Assembly (NCBI RefSeq): GCF_000005505.3
Contig: NC_016135.3
Coordinates: 16,338,613-16,402,612, forward strand
DNA length: 64,000 bases
Direction: 5' to 3'
From: Brachypodium distachyon
Lineage: Eukaryota > Streptophyta > Magnoliopsida > Poales > Poaceae
The translations under genes and the position numbers were made by a program. Below, in pieces: positions 11,007-22,250 of the stretch (its first letter is position 1; each line of letters starts with the position of its first letter). The notes beneath the pieces are model-generated. The model saw nothing but the letters and a program-made list of their open reading frames with translations, was not told the DNA's origin and ran no database searches.

Positions 11007-11748
11007 GTCACCTGGCGTGACGGTCGGTGACGTGTCCGAGTAGCCCTCAGGATCCTCATCACCTTGTCCTTCTGATAGTGGAGGGTTCTCTCCATGCCCC
11101 GAGACGCGGGGCGTGTCTCCGCGTCCCGGATTCTGTCCCCCGCCGAACCGGCCGGGCCGCCCTCACCTTACGGCTGTTGGGCAGCGAGCGCGAGGAGTGC
11201 GTCCAGCTCCGCGCTCCACGCGTCATGCGCTGGCGTGCCTTGCGGTGGCTCATAGCGCACCATGACACGCGCAGCGATGATAGCTTCCGTCGGGGTTTGG
11301 GCGGGAGGCTGTCGATTCTCTGACCAGCTACCTTCCGCCCGGTGCCCTTGGATGTGAGGGCCGAGACTCCGTTGGTGTCGCACGTGACGCGCTGTGGTCG
11401 TGGCGCAGTGGCTGGCGCGTGTGACATTGAGGTCGCTCGCGCGGCTGGCTCCGGCGCTGGGCGCCGCAGGCCCCCTCGTACGGTTGTCCGTCGACGGCCG
11501 AGGAGGTGGGGGTGGCAGCTGCGGTTGCTAATACTACCGTTGAGGGGACCCCTGGTCCCGTTGACCTTGCGACGCACGTGTGCCATCGTGGGATCGAGTG
11601 CCCATGGCGAGGGTGTCACGCAAGTCGACCCTGGGCTCGTCTACCTTCTTGGGTGGCATGGCGAGCTAGTCGTGGACGATGTCGCTGATGAAGAGGCCGG
11701 TGGTGAAGACGATGGCACCGCCGGCCACCCGAACCTCTCTGCACGCCC
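11007..11748 (-). other. 5' leader and gag N-terminus of element C
   Basis: The segment lies between the primer binding site and the gag core. A minus-strand frame at 11168-11383 contains the Tat-gag-like stretch R-Y-E-P-P-Q-G-T-P-A-H-D-A-W followed by L-D-A-L-L-A-L-A. Other open stretches overlap in different frames, so the precise gag start cannot be placed. Confidence 0.45.
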
Positions 11749-11767
11749 CCCTACCTGGCGCGCCAGA
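11749..11767 (-). other. Primer binding site of element C
   Basis: Directly inside the 5' LTR (minus orientation) the sequence reads TGGCGCGCCAGGTAGGGG after two spacer bases. Position and the TGG start fit a tRNA-primed PBS; I cannot name the tRNA with confidence. Confidence 0.6.
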
Positions 11768-12558
11768 TGTCGGAGCACGTAACTCCGGCACCGGGGATGT
11801 TGGACACCCCTTTTTTGGTTCGGTCGAGGGCGAGGCGATTGCTCCGGCGATCACCGGCGTGACGAAAGACACGAAGTGTCGACGCGTGAGTTTACCTAGG
11901 TTCAGGCCACCCGGAGGTGCAATACCCTACCTCCTGCTTGGAGTTGTATTCACGAAAAATGTGTGTGTGTCCTTACAGGTTGCCCCGGGAAATTCCCGGG
12001 GGAGCTACTTGTTCTCCTAAGAGATTTTTTGCTATGAATAGGAGCAATACTCCTTGCTACTACTAACTGGGGTTCGAACCGTTTGACCGATGGCGTTGGT
12101 CCTCCTTTTATAGTCAAGGTGATACCATAGGTGCCAATGCATGCAGTGTGACACGTTTCGTACACACGTGTCACTGCCACAGGAATTACCCTACTGTTGA
12201 TCCACGCTGGGCTTCATGCAGCGCTCGGGCCACTTTACGTGGTAAATAAAATGAGCTTTAGGGTAGCCGCTCTAGACTTGCAGAGCAAGACTAGCCCTGC
12301 CGATGTGACTCTTGTCGGTGCATTAAATGCACTGCGCCCGCTAACAGGTCTTGTCTCCACTATTCCGCCGGCCCCACCTGCGACTCCTGAAGCCCCGGTC
12401 CCCGGAAACGCCTTGGTACCGTTGCCCGGCAAGTTGCGGGGAAGCGAGCTGGTAGCCTCCCGGGTTCGCCCTTCCCGGGAAGCCGGCCTTGCGGGATCCC
12501 ATCAGTTGCGACCCACGCGTCCCGTGCCAGTGGGGCCCCGTGGGCCACTGGTACGACA
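11768..12558 (-). repeat. 5' LTR of element C
   Basis: 791 bases, TGTCGGAGC to TACGACA on the plus strand, flanked on the right by the duplicated GATCC (12559-12563). In element orientation it is the upstream LTR, with a TATA box at 12102-12112 on the minus strand. Confidence 0.9.
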
Positions 12559-13157
12559 GATCCACTTTGCCTCTGTCGCTTATCCAAGGAGCAACGGGCA
12601 GGTGGAGCGCGCCAACGCAGAAATGCCGCGGGGGCTCAAGACGAGAACCTTTCACAAGCTCAAAGGCCATGGGAAGCACTGGGTCGAAGAACTCCAGCCC
12701 GTGCTGTGGTCCATTTGGACCACACCAAGTCGGGCGACGGGCCAAACTCCGTTTGCCCTCGTCTACGGGGCAGAAGCTGTGCTACCCCTCGAGCTCAAGC
12801 ATGGGCCGACTTGGGTACGCGCGTACGGCGGCGACGGCCAACACGTGCAGAGGATTGACGACCTTAGCTTCATCGAGGAGATTCGATGCCGGGCTGTTGT
12901 GCGAGCTGCGGGCTACCAGCAGGGCCTCTCCTGTTATCACGACAGGAGAGTCCATCCCCGGGGGCTCGAGGTTGGAGACCTCGTTCTGCGCCGGATACAA
13001 GGAACGAAGGCCGGGAACAAGTTGACTCCAAACTGGGAACACCCTTGCCGGGTAGTGCAGGTGACCAGACCGGGGGCTGTCCGGCTGTAAACCGAAGAAG
13101 GCTTGCCGTTGCCCAATAGCTGGAATATTGAACACCTGTGCAAGTTCTATCCGTGAA
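12559..13157 (+). pseudogene. Integrase of element A, second half
   Basis: It resumes after the duplicated GATCC with the P-R-S-N-G-Q-V-E motif that carries the Glu of the DDE triad (near 12604), followed by the C-terminal region with G-D-L-V-L-R-R-I. It closely parallels fragment G (25503-26095). A Lys codon in G is replaced by TAA at 13087-13089; the native end would be the TGA at 13155-13157. Element C thus separates the second catalytic Asp from the catalytic Glu. Confidence 0.8.
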
Positions 13158-14219
13158 ACGGTGGCGCCTTACCCACGGGTAACGTTGCGGCAGCGTGCCT
13201 CTTTAAGCTAGTGTAGCCGGGCAAGGCCCGGTTGTAAACCACTAGCACAAAGATGAATAAAGATAAGTGTAGTTTCAATGAATATTGTGTTTCCTGTTAA
13301 TGTTTGCCTCTGTCTCCTGCTCTAGGTGCACAGAATTGTCTCTTCATCCTTGGCTGTGAGCAGGGGGCTGCCGGAACCTTGAAAACCAAGCTCGTTCCCG
13401 GGACGTCCCGGAACGAGGCCTAGAAGTTGCTGAACCTGTTCACAACGTGCTACGTGCCAGCAAGGCACCATGGAATAGTAAAAATGCTCACACCCAAGTC
13501 TAAGGTCGACTCTTCTGTGCCCGGGAGCTGGGAGGGAGGAGGTTATCGAGTTTGTGCTGTTTTTCGGCATTTTGAATTTCTTTCTATGCACCTTGTGCGC
13601 TGCAAGAATCTGACATACAGGGTAAAGACGGGGACGAAGGCACACTGTGATGCTCATGGGGCGGTCACGGGTGTCGTCGTCTTACGAGTAAGTTCTACAT
13701 ATATGGCAATAACTTCGAGGCTTGATGCAGGAAACTGAGACAGGGCCAGTGCCTCCATGCGTCCACCGGTGGTTCCGCGTGCGTGGCGGCAAGGGTAGCG
13801 CATCGGCTATTTAAAGACTGGAGCAAGTGCAATACCAACAACGAGCACGAAGGCAAGTGATGTCGCAGAGAGGCGATGATGGTGCATCCCTCTGCGCTTG
13901 TCGCCGAGGGTGTTCCCATCATCGCGGCCCTGCCACATCTCTTGGAAGAGAATATCAGAGATGGAAACACCAAAGGCGAGAGGCGTAGCGAAGACGCGGC
14001 GGTGGTGCATCCCTCCGCGCGTGTCGCTGGAGGGTGCATTCTCACCGCGTCCTTGCCGGGACTCTCAAAAGGGTTCTCAGAATGCTGAGAGAACAAAAAG
14101 CTAAGTACTTCATTTCGAGTCCTTAGTTCTTCCTTTAATCGCATTGGTTTACCAAGGTAAGCTCAGTTCCCGTGTAGCCGGAGTGTAGGAAGGACACTTG
14201 CGGGGGGAGGACGCCCCCC
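13158..14219 (+). other. Post-pol spacer of element A
   Basis: Non-coding stretch between integrase and antisense ORF. It begins with the ACGGTGGCGCCTTACCCACGG block shared with fragment G and ends with CCGGAGTGTAGGAAGGAC, shared with element F (about 21319). No reading frame here looks like a gene. Confidence 0.5.
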
Positions 14220-17200
14220 TGTAACATCCCAATTTTTTCCAAACATTGCATCATGCATTTGCACTCATGAGCATCATACATTTTATGCACCTTGAACACT
14301 CTTAAACCAAAGATTTTAAAATTTAAAACCTTTTATTAAGCCTTTTACCTTTTATCTCTACTTTGCATCTATTTGGAATTTTGCAAACCCATAGGGTTTT
14401 GACAATAGAAAGGGGTTTATTGCAATAAGATAAGCTACCCCATAATTTTTGGTATTTAATTTACAGTTGAAAAACTATTTTGTATTTAAATAACATTGCA
14501 CTAGAGGCAATTATATAGACAAAAGTATTTTTCAAGTATTTTATTTTGAAGGGAATTTAGTCCCAAGAGTTGAATCATATAAGTATATGATTCTACAAAT
14601 TTTCTGGAATTTATATGAGTTCATTTGGAGTTCAAAATCAAAAGTTATAAAGGAAAAACAGAAAAAGGAAAGGAGAAAAGAAAAGAACAAAAAAAAAGGA
14701 AACGGACCGGCCCGGCCGAATGGGCCGAACCGGCCCAGTCACCCCGCGCGAACGACCAGCCCAGCCAACAAGCCAGCCCGCGCGCCCGAGCTGAGCCACT
14801 GACAGGTGGGGCTTACCTGTCAGGTGCTTCTTCCCCAAAGAGATAAGAGCAGAATCTAGCCTAAACGCGCCTTAATGCCTGAGCTTTGAAGATGCGATTT
14901 AGAGCGCCATGAAGCCCCATCTTAAAGCTCCCTCCCGTCACTATATAAAGGGCACTCCCCTCTCTGTTTTCCCCCACACCCCCTCACTCCACTCGTGCCC
15001 ACGCCGCTGCAATTCCTCAGCGAAAAAGCTTCGGGAGTCGCCGCTCATCCTGTCGTCGCCGCTGACCGAGAGGGTAAGACCCGACGGGACTTGCTTCTCT
15101 TTCTTCTTCTCGTCAGTGCGCAACTTTTGACGCGCTCCGTTCTCCTTTTTGTACTCCGTAGCTCCCCTTCATCGCTCGCCGGAGCTTCACCGTCACCGCC
15201 GCCACTCGCCGCCGTCCTAGGCGCCGTCTCTGTCGCCCCCGAGGAATGCTGTCCCCGTCACCGTCTTCGTCATGCCGTGCCGCCCCTGGCCGACGTCTTC
15301 CCCACGCCCGGAGGCCACCGAGACGCCTGCGCGCCGCCCGCCCGTGACGTCGCCACCGCCGGAGGCCACCGCCGAAACCCTAAGGTCACCGGAGATGAGC
15401 CCGACGCTCCCTGGCCGTTCGATCTCGCCCAACGGCAAGATTAGAAGATTAGGATCGAAGGGCATCTTCGATCTCGGCCGTTCATCACGTTTCAAGTGAA
15501 ATCCGACGGTCACCTTTTATTTGGACCCCGAACCGGTACGGACGAATCACGTGAAGACACGTGGCATGTAAATAAAAATGTAAAATTGTTCCCGGACGAA
15601 ATAAATGGTAAAATTGCAGAAAAACCCCAGTAACTTGAAACGATCATAACTTTTGAACCGTTTGGCCAAATTTGATGAACGGCACCTTTTTAGAATCCTC
15701 ATGGCATGTAGAATCTTTTGGCATAGTTTGTTTTCAGTTTTAGACAACTGAAACAGGACCAAAAGACATAATGCTTAATTATGAACGTTATCACTTAAAT
15801 ATTGATTTAAAACTATTTTGGACGATTTATCCACTCTTAAAATTTCCCAGATGCACCCTCTATCCAGTGGAACCAGAGGAAAAATTATTTTGTATAAAAA
15901 TGGATGTAACACCAAAGTTAGCTTAATCTAGCTTAAAATGGATTAAACTGACTTTGTTTAATGTTTTCCTTATTTACACCATGAACGTGATCCTAATTTT
16001 TCCATCACAGAGATTAAATCACTAAACAAGTTAATTGTGACAGAAACCAAATTAGGAGTGCATCATGTGCATGGCATCATGGCATATTTTACTTGATTGC
16101 TTGTATGTTTTGTGTGGTTGTTTATTGTTGCTATACGTTTGTTTGTTAGATTGTTCGGAGTGCGAACCATGTCTTTGTGAAGAGTGTGAGAACAGCAACA
16201 ACTTTGGACAATGCAAGTTTCACCTAAATCATGAATTACCTACTATCGCACTTATTTTAATCCTTTATGCATTAGAGTTGTTTGTAGAAATGCATTAGGA
16301 TTAAATTATTGCATTTATGCTACCTATATTGTCCTAGTAGAATAGATTTTTCCTCGCCGTTATATCCCCACCAATAGCCTTCGTTAGTAGTTACGCTTAG
16401 CCATGCTATGTAAATGTGCGTGGGAGGGAACCACTTTCATTCTAGAAATATTGTTGATGTAAAAGTTATTTTCGAAGTATGGCTAAAATCAACTACTAAT
16501 GAACCATCCTTGGTGGGCGGCTTTGAGTATTATGGTTGTATGCGACGTCAGGTCCATTTCTATGGCGCCCGCTGAGTCGTCTCTCTGTGGATTCGGGGAG
16601 CGCCAGCGTCACAAATGTGGAATGCCACACGGGGTAACCAGAGGCTGAATTAGGTTCCTGTTTAATTGCTTCCAGTATAACCACATGCCATATGGGCTCT
16701 GCAAGAATAGAGTATGTTGTATAAACCTAGACCCGAAGAACTTTAATGATGTAGCTGTGTAGGTGGAGCGTGATTCTCTCGTGGTCTAGGGAATTACTTC
16801 CGAAAATCTCGTAATCGACGCGGTTGCTATTCTACCCTGAGGACAGCAATGGATTAACCCGTCAGTTTCTTGTGAGAAATGTGTACAACCTCTCGAGAGC
16901 GTCAAAACTAAGTACTTAGCCATGTCCCCAGTTATGGACGAATTATCAGCAGCTAGATATGGAAACTAAGTAAGGTCTCACTCATTCAAACTTCTGAATA
17001 AAATGAATGGTTTAAACTTGGGTTAGGAGCATTGATGTGTCTACTCAAAGTCCTTAGTTTTAATAGGAGCATCGGTGTGTCTACCCGGTGTCCAATAGAT
17101 TTATCTTCCGGTAAAATTTAATTGTAGTAGGATAAACTTATGTTATTGCTTCCACGCCAAAAAGCCTAAACTCCACCTAGCCAATATTTGCATATATTTC

Positions 17201-17601
17201 ATAGGAATCTGTTATAACCTCCGGTGAACTTGCCAGTACATTCAATGTATTGACCCTAGTGGCTGCAACTTTTAAATTGTTGTAGGGAATTCCGACGATG
17301 AGTAAGGTTACGTTGTGTTGAGTCACGAGCCTGCATTCCAACATGCGCTCTCTGTGGTGTTGCAATGGCTCAATTTTCCCTTCGTTTTCCGCTATTGAAC
17401 AATTTATGTTATTTTTCAATGCTAACCCGAGTGGTTACGCAAAGTTATAAGTACTTTAAAGTTCTGGATAAAGACGATGTAAGAAATTACTTGACCTTTG
17501 TTTCTCGATATTACATCTTGAACAGTGTGTGCTAGTGACTCGATCCAGGGACTAGCACTATAAGCACAGAGATCGAACCCTGTACGGGGGCGGTCGCTTC
17601 C
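14220..17601 (+). repeat. Block E: 3.4-kb LTR-like insertion in element A
   Basis: It starts TGTAACATCCCAA, as in many grass gypsy LTRs, and contains a TATA box (CTATATAAAG at 14941) followed by a CT-rich leader. It has no long gene-like frame. The right 2.5 kb recurs inverted at 22251-24739. Both flanks are element A sequence, so it is an insertion, most simply a solo LTR of a large-LTR family. The right end is placed where similarity with E' stops (GCGGTCGCTTC); no clean 5-bp duplication is visible (C-rich flanks). Confidence 0.6.
14941..14950 (+). promoter_or_regulatory. TATA box inside block E
   Basis: CTATATAAAG followed about 30 bases later by a pyrimidine-rich stretch with CCCCCACACCCCC, a plant core-promoter layout expected at the U3/R boundary of an LTR. 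Confidence 0.5.
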
Positions 17602-18085
17602 CCACACGTGGCTCGCGGGTCCGCCCTGGAGGCGTGTGCGCTGGGGTAGTTAACCTACAGGTGGAGTGACTGGCCACTGCCGTCTGGCCTCAGGTCGGCA
17701 CTGCAGATGGACGAAAGAAACACTATGAAGAACGAAGTGGTACCTGGCCGTGTCTCGTCATCGGCCTAGTGTGCGGCTCTATCAACCGCATCCCCGCCAG
17801 TTGCCAGGACGCTCCCGCCGGCTATCGTAGACCCTGCGGGGAATTCAGTGTCAGAAAGCAGCAGAGAAAATCAGTTAGAATAGGTAGTACTCGAGCCTGG
17901 GCATACCTGCTGCCGGGCCGGTACCCTGCAAGATTGGGTCGGGGACTCGTGTGTCCCCAGCGGCAGCCGCCGGCGATGTGTCAGCTGCATCAGCGGCATC
18001 CTTGTCACCACCGCTCGATGCCGGGCGGGGTTTCTCGGCCAGGGCCGCCGGCGAAGTGCTGGGCTGCCCCCTCTTCCTCGAAGAT
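17602..18085 (-). pseudogene. Exon 2 region of element A antisense ORF
   Basis: After the intron at 18086-18163 the minus-strand sequence resumes with an Arg/Gly/Pro-rich stretch and reaches stops quickly. The coiled-coil part present in B and F is not found here, so it was deleted from A, or the block between 17601 and 17870 replaced it. The leftmost part (17610-17720) matches the spacer at 21368-21480 in F. Confidence 0.4.
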
Positions 18086-18163
18086 CTGGGAAATGCAGAA
18101 GTAAATTAGCAGAATATTTAAAATTCGTGAAAACTGAAATGATTAAAGTAACGACGAACTTAC
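18086..18163 (-). other. Intron in antisense ORF of element A
   Basis: On the minus strand a perfect GTAAGT donor follows CGCCGGG, and the segment ends CATTTCCCAG. The 78 bases between are AT-rich (about 70%) in an otherwise GC-rich coding context. Introns in a retroelement are only kept if the frame is transcribed opposite to the genomic RNA, which fits an antisense gene. Confidence 0.65.
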
Positions 18164-19596
18164 CCCGGCGAGTTGAGCTTGAGCACCCTGTCCGCCAGGA
18201 TGCTCCTCGCCGGGGGCCACTTCGTGCGGGGGGAACTGGCGGAGCCGCCGGGGTAGCCGGGACGGCTGCCGCAGCCGCCCCGCTGCCGGCGGAGGCCACG
18301 GTCCCCGCATCAATGTGAGGCGTCTGAGGTTGCGGGCTGGCCTCCCGCCTGCTCACTCTCACTGCGGCGGACCGACTCACCAGGGGGGCGTCGTCTTCAT
18401 CATCATCCCCCTCTGGCGCGACCCTGCCAGCTTTCGGGGGAGCGTCATCATCGTCATCATCGGAGTCTCCTCCGATGCCTAGAGCAGAGTCGTCGAAGTC
18501 CGAGTCCTCCAACCTGGCGGAGCCCCGGTCCTGGCCACCCTCCCCCGACTCGGCAGCCGGCTCCTTGCCGGCGCGAGATCTGGCTGCGACGAGGGGTCTT
18601 CCACGATCCCCCACTCGTCGCAGAGTGGGAGATCCCAGGCTCCCGGGTTCGGGATCTCGGCGTGGAGCGGGTTCGCTCCAAGTGGCGTTAGCCGGAAGGC
18701 GTCGTCCTCGCCGGTGATGCCTCACACCCAAAACTGAATCTCGTCTAGCGCAAGTTATTTGTGCTGCAGCCGGGTACGGTCGCTCGGCCCGGTGTACATC
18801 CATGCCAGATGTGAGCGCCGTTGGAGGGGAGCCACGCGCCTCCCAATGAAGTGGCGCGCCCCATCCGTGTCTGTGAGCCCGACATCACGGAGCGCCTTGA
18901 TGTTGGCACAGATCGGGGCCAGCTCCTCGTCCTTCGGGTCGCGGAGCGTGCAGTCCCCGGAGCCCTTTGGGGGCCGAAGGGCTCCTTCTGGAAGTCCCGG
19001 AGCTCGTCGGTGCGCATCCAGCACCAGCCGCGGCACCACTCATTCTCAATCTTCTTCTTTCCCAGCTGGATGAACTCCGACTTGAGCTTGTCGTGGAATC
19101 GGAAAACCACTCCCGAGGACAGGGGAGACTTCACCTCCACCCTCGGGTAGTAGTAGTGGCGAAACAGAGCCACTGACGGCATCACTCCCACGAACGCTTC
19201 ACAGAGGTGTTGGAAGACCGCCAATGTGAAGAACGACATGGGGTTAACCTGAGCCATCATGAGCCCATACGACTCCATGATTGCAGAAAGAAAGAAAGAA
19301 TGCGGCGGCACAAACCTGGCTAGGATGAACCTCCCAAATATCCGGAAGTACTGCGGGTCGCGCTCCGCGCCGACGGGAAGAACTCGCGTCGGCCCGTACC
19401 CGTTGTGCTTGGTGGTGAGCGCCAAGGTCAGCTTCTCCACCCCCTCGCAGTTGTACCCGGGGGAGAAGAAGGTGAACTTGGCCCGCAGCTCCTCATCCTT
19501 CCGTGCTTGTCCTGACAGCCCCTTCTTGCTGGCCTTCTCGTGCTTCTCTCCTTTGCTGGGGCTCCCCTTGGGTCGGCTCGGGCCCTTGGAAGACAT
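18164..19596 (-). pseudogene. Antisense PF04195-type ORF of element A, exon 1
   Basis: It starts at 19596 with a basic Lys/Arg segment and has the motif F-F-S-P-G-Y-N, the F-V-G-V-M-P-S-V motif and W-C-W, as in B. A frameshift near 19010-19040 is needed to reach the A-W-M-Y-T-G motif (18755-19039 frame), and a stop near 18755 precedes an Asp/Glu-rich acidic tail (18350-18480). It is therefore broken at least twice. Its position between the pol-side spacer and the 3' LTR is the same as in B and C. Confidence 0.65.
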
Positions 19597-19700
19597 TGGC
19601 GGGAGTGGGGAGTGAGTTTGGCTAGAGTTGGGGCGCGGAGAGCTTGGGACGCAATGGCGGAGGCAGGAAACAGTGGGGGGTGCCCGCCACCAGCCTTGGG

Positions 19701-19709
19701 TATTTATCA
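19701..19709 (-). promoter_or_regulatory. TATA box for antisense ORF of element A
   Basis: The minus strand reads GATAAATACCC about 105-115 bases upstream of the ATG at 19596. Element C has TATAAATACCC at the same distance from its start. Confidence 0.55.
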
Positions 19710-20007
19710 GGGCTGGCGGGCTGCAACGGACACCCCCACGATCAACAATAAATTTTCCTAAAGCATCGGGAATTAAGATAGGGTTGCGCGACGTGGCCTT
19801 AACTCCCTGGTGATTATGGGGGGTAAGGTAAGAGATCGTGCGCCCGACCGTTTCGCTCAGAAGAGTGGAACTAGAAGTGTGGCCCACAGGGCCGGGGATC
19901 GGGATGCTCTCCTGGGACCCACGCGTCGGATGGGGCGTAGCCCGGCAACCGACCGAGGATAGCGCTACATCGGGCCTCAAGGCTGCCGGCCCACGCCCGA
20001 GGGCTAC

Positions 20008-20886
20008 TGTCGTACCAGTGACCCACGGAGTCCCACTGATACGGGACGCATGGGTCGCGACTAATGAAGCCCCACCGGGTTGGCCTCCCAGGAAGGATAG
20101 ACCCGACAGCTCACCCCAAAGAGACAGTCATTGGCGAAGACAAAGCTGAGAACTAGAACAGGAGAAGCGCCCGCTTCGGCGGGTACCCGAGGACTCTGGT
20201 CTCGGGAAATGGAAAGCATGCTGCCCCGGCAACGAGCTAGGCGCGCTTGCCGGGAAGGGGCTCCCTACAACCCACACTCGGGCATGCAAATGGGGCCCGC
20301 AGAACAGTGAAGACAGGACGAGACAGCGGACACAGTGCATTTAATGCACCGACAGGGGTCACATCGGCAGGGCTAGTCTTGCTCAGCAAGGGTAGAGCGG
20401 CTACCCTATAATTCATTTTATTTCCCATGTACAGTGGCCTGAGCGTTGCATGACGCCCAGCGTGGACCAACAGTAGTGTAAGTTTTGTGGCAATGACACG
20501 CGGATAGCTAACGTGTCGCGCTGCATGCATTGACACCTGTGGTATCCCCTTAGCTATAAAAGAAGGACCAATGCCACCGGTCAAAGGGTTCCAACCCTAG
20601 TCAGTAGTAAGCAACATTGTGTTCACCCATAGCAGAGTTCCTTAGAGGAACAAGTAGCCAACCCGGGAACCCCTCGGGCGACCTGTAAAGCATACTCATT
20701 CATGAATACAACGAAGGGTAGGACGTAGGGTGTTACACCTTCGGCTGGCCCGAACCAGGGTAAATCTGTTTGTCGACACTTCGTGTCTTTGGTCACGCCG
20801 GCGATCGCCGAAGCAATCTCCTAGCCCTCCACCGAACAGCAAGGGGGTGTCCAGCATCCCCGTTGCCGGAGACCCTTGCTCCGACA
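20008..20886 (+). repeat. 3' LTR of element A
   Basis: It starts TGTCGTACCAGTG after the PPT block (19985-20007) and ends CTCCGACA; 879 bases with a TATA box at 20555-20562. The next five bases, CTTTG, are its presumed target duplication; the partner copy is outside the window. Confidence 0.75.
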
Positions 20887-22250
20887 CTTTGCCTAGCGAC
20901 GTAGCTGCTTTGCCTGGGATGATGCCGTGGAAGGTTGTTTTCGGGGCAGATGATGTGGCACCGAGGCTCTCCCTTACCGGAACCAACATGCTGGAAACAA
21001 GCAAGGGATGTCCCGGCGACATATCAGTAATCTTCTACCTGAAGACCCCGATCTTTAGGCGAAGATTGCTGGTGTGGCGTTGAGACTCTCCCTTATCAGA
21101 ACTGGCATTCAAGAACCAAGCAAGGGGTGTCACGGCGACGCATCAGTAATCTTTTGCTTGACGGCCTTGGTAGTCAGGCAGAGATTGCTGATGCGCCACC
21201 GAGGGTTTCCCTTACAGCGAAGACACCCACAAGGGACCGAGAGCTAAGTACTTCGCCAAGCGATTGTTAGCTTCCTCTTTTCAGGCGCTTGAGCGAGGTA
21301 GGCTCGTTTCATTAGGTGGCCGGAGTGTAAGAAGGACGCTTGCGGGGAGAGTACACTCCTCATGCGAGTTCGCGGGTTCGTCCCGGAGCTACGTGCTTGG
21401 GAGTAGTTAACCCGTAGGCGGAGTGGCTGGCTGCTGCTGCCTGGCCCCAGGTCGGCACCGTGGGTCCGGCTAGACACGCAGTTAACGAGTCCCCAGAAAC
21501 AAAAAGAATAACACGTAAAGAACAGAGTAACACTACCCGGCAACCCAGTTGTGAGCAAAGAACATAGTCCAGACTCACACAAAAGGGACTAAAAAGGCGC
21601 CACGCGCCACTTGAAGGAAAACAAAAAGAACAGAAGATACACGGAATGGCTAAGCAGGGGGCACTTCCGGGGTGGTGGTCTCAATGGCAGGCATCTCCTC
21701 GGCGACGGTCTCCTCCATGGCTTCGGCTCCATCGGCGCCAGCTTGCCCTGTCATCCGTGCCACCATCTTGTTGATGAAGCGGCTGACAGCGCTAGCATGC
21801 CCCTCCTTGCTCTCCTCCGCCGACAATTCATTGAAGATGGTGTCGAAAGGGAAGTCCGGGTGGGCTTGGTGGACCCGCGGCAGGATGGCATCGGCAACTT
21901 GTGAAGCAGCAATGGTCACTTGCCAGTCCCCGAAGCGGCGGATGCGGTCCTCCACGCCCGTCAACCTCCCCACGAAGTCTGCGAAGAAGGGGATGAGGGT
22001 GCTGACGTCGCTGCCGTCGATGGCTTTCAGGGGTACCCCTAGCTTCGACAGCGACTCGTTCCCCATCTTCGAGCAGGGCCATGTTCTCTTGCCGCTGGGT
22101 CCCGAGCTTCGCATGGTTCCGGCGGGTGAGCTCAGTCTCGGCCTTCTGGCTCTTGAGCTCGTCCTTCAGCTTGGAGATCTTCGACACCTTCTCTGAGTTG
22201 TCCTCGTCAAGTTGACGAAGATCGTTCCGGGCGGCGTCCAGCTCGCCCTT
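20887..22250 (+). mobile_element. Element F: post-pol and antisense coiled-coil part of a Tat element
   Basis: Downstream of A's LTR the sequence is again Tat post-pol spacer (CCGGAGTGTAAGAAGGAC near 21318) followed by the 3' end of an antisense ORF. It contains three imperfect copies of a segment built around GTAATCTTNTACCTGA / GCACCGAGGCTCTCCCTTA (about 20950-21215). It is most simply the element into which A was inserted, and it is cut at 22250 by E'. Confidence 0.6.
21650..22250 (-). pseudogene. Coiled-coil tail of antisense ORF, element F
   Basis: Two overlapping minus-strand frames, shifted near 22050-22110, give a Lys/Glu/Gln-rich coiled coil followed by a segment with L-I-P-F-F-A-D-F, D-W-Q-V-T and E-E-M-P. 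The C-terminus matches that of B after its TAG at 304-306. The upstream end is removed by the E' junction at 22251. Confidence 0.55.

Larger units (their letters stand above)
6427..12558 (-). mobile_element. Element C: internally deleted Tat gypsy element
   Basis: A complete but deleted element with two 791-base LTRs and a 5-bp duplication. Transcription orientation is minus: PBS next to 11767, gag at about 11006-9800, protease about 9800-9360, RT start 8959-8537. It then jumps directly into the 3' antisense ORF (7646-8520, plus strand) and the PPT near 7218-7245. The rest of RT, RNase H, integrase and the coiled-coil ORF are missing. It would have to depend on other elements for movement; now it also carries stops and frameshifts. 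Confidence 0.85.
4837..20886 (+). mobile_element. Element A: Tat-lineage gypsy element split by C and E
   Basis: A plus-strand Tat element lacking its 5' end in the window. Its pieces are 4837-6426 (RT/RNase H tail and first half of integrase), 12559-14219 (rest of integrase and post-pol region), about 17602-20007 (antisense ORF region and PPT) and 20008-20886 (3' LTR). Element B interrupts it on the left, element C interrupts the integrase, and the LTR-like block E interrupts the post-pol region. Removing the insertions restores the order seen in fragment G and in F. It carries several stop codons and one or more frameshifts, so it is dead. Confidence 0.8.

Noticed and set aside
12197..13090. 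297-codon frame fusing sequence upstream of GATCC to integrase
   Set aside because: The first 120 codons are the LTR of element C read by chance in frame with the integrase tail; LTR sequence of the same kind is also open at 6856-7221.
20950..21215. Imperfect repeats in element F as a separate transposon
   Set aside because: The repeats have no terminal inverted repeats or target duplication and sit within Tat spacer sequence.
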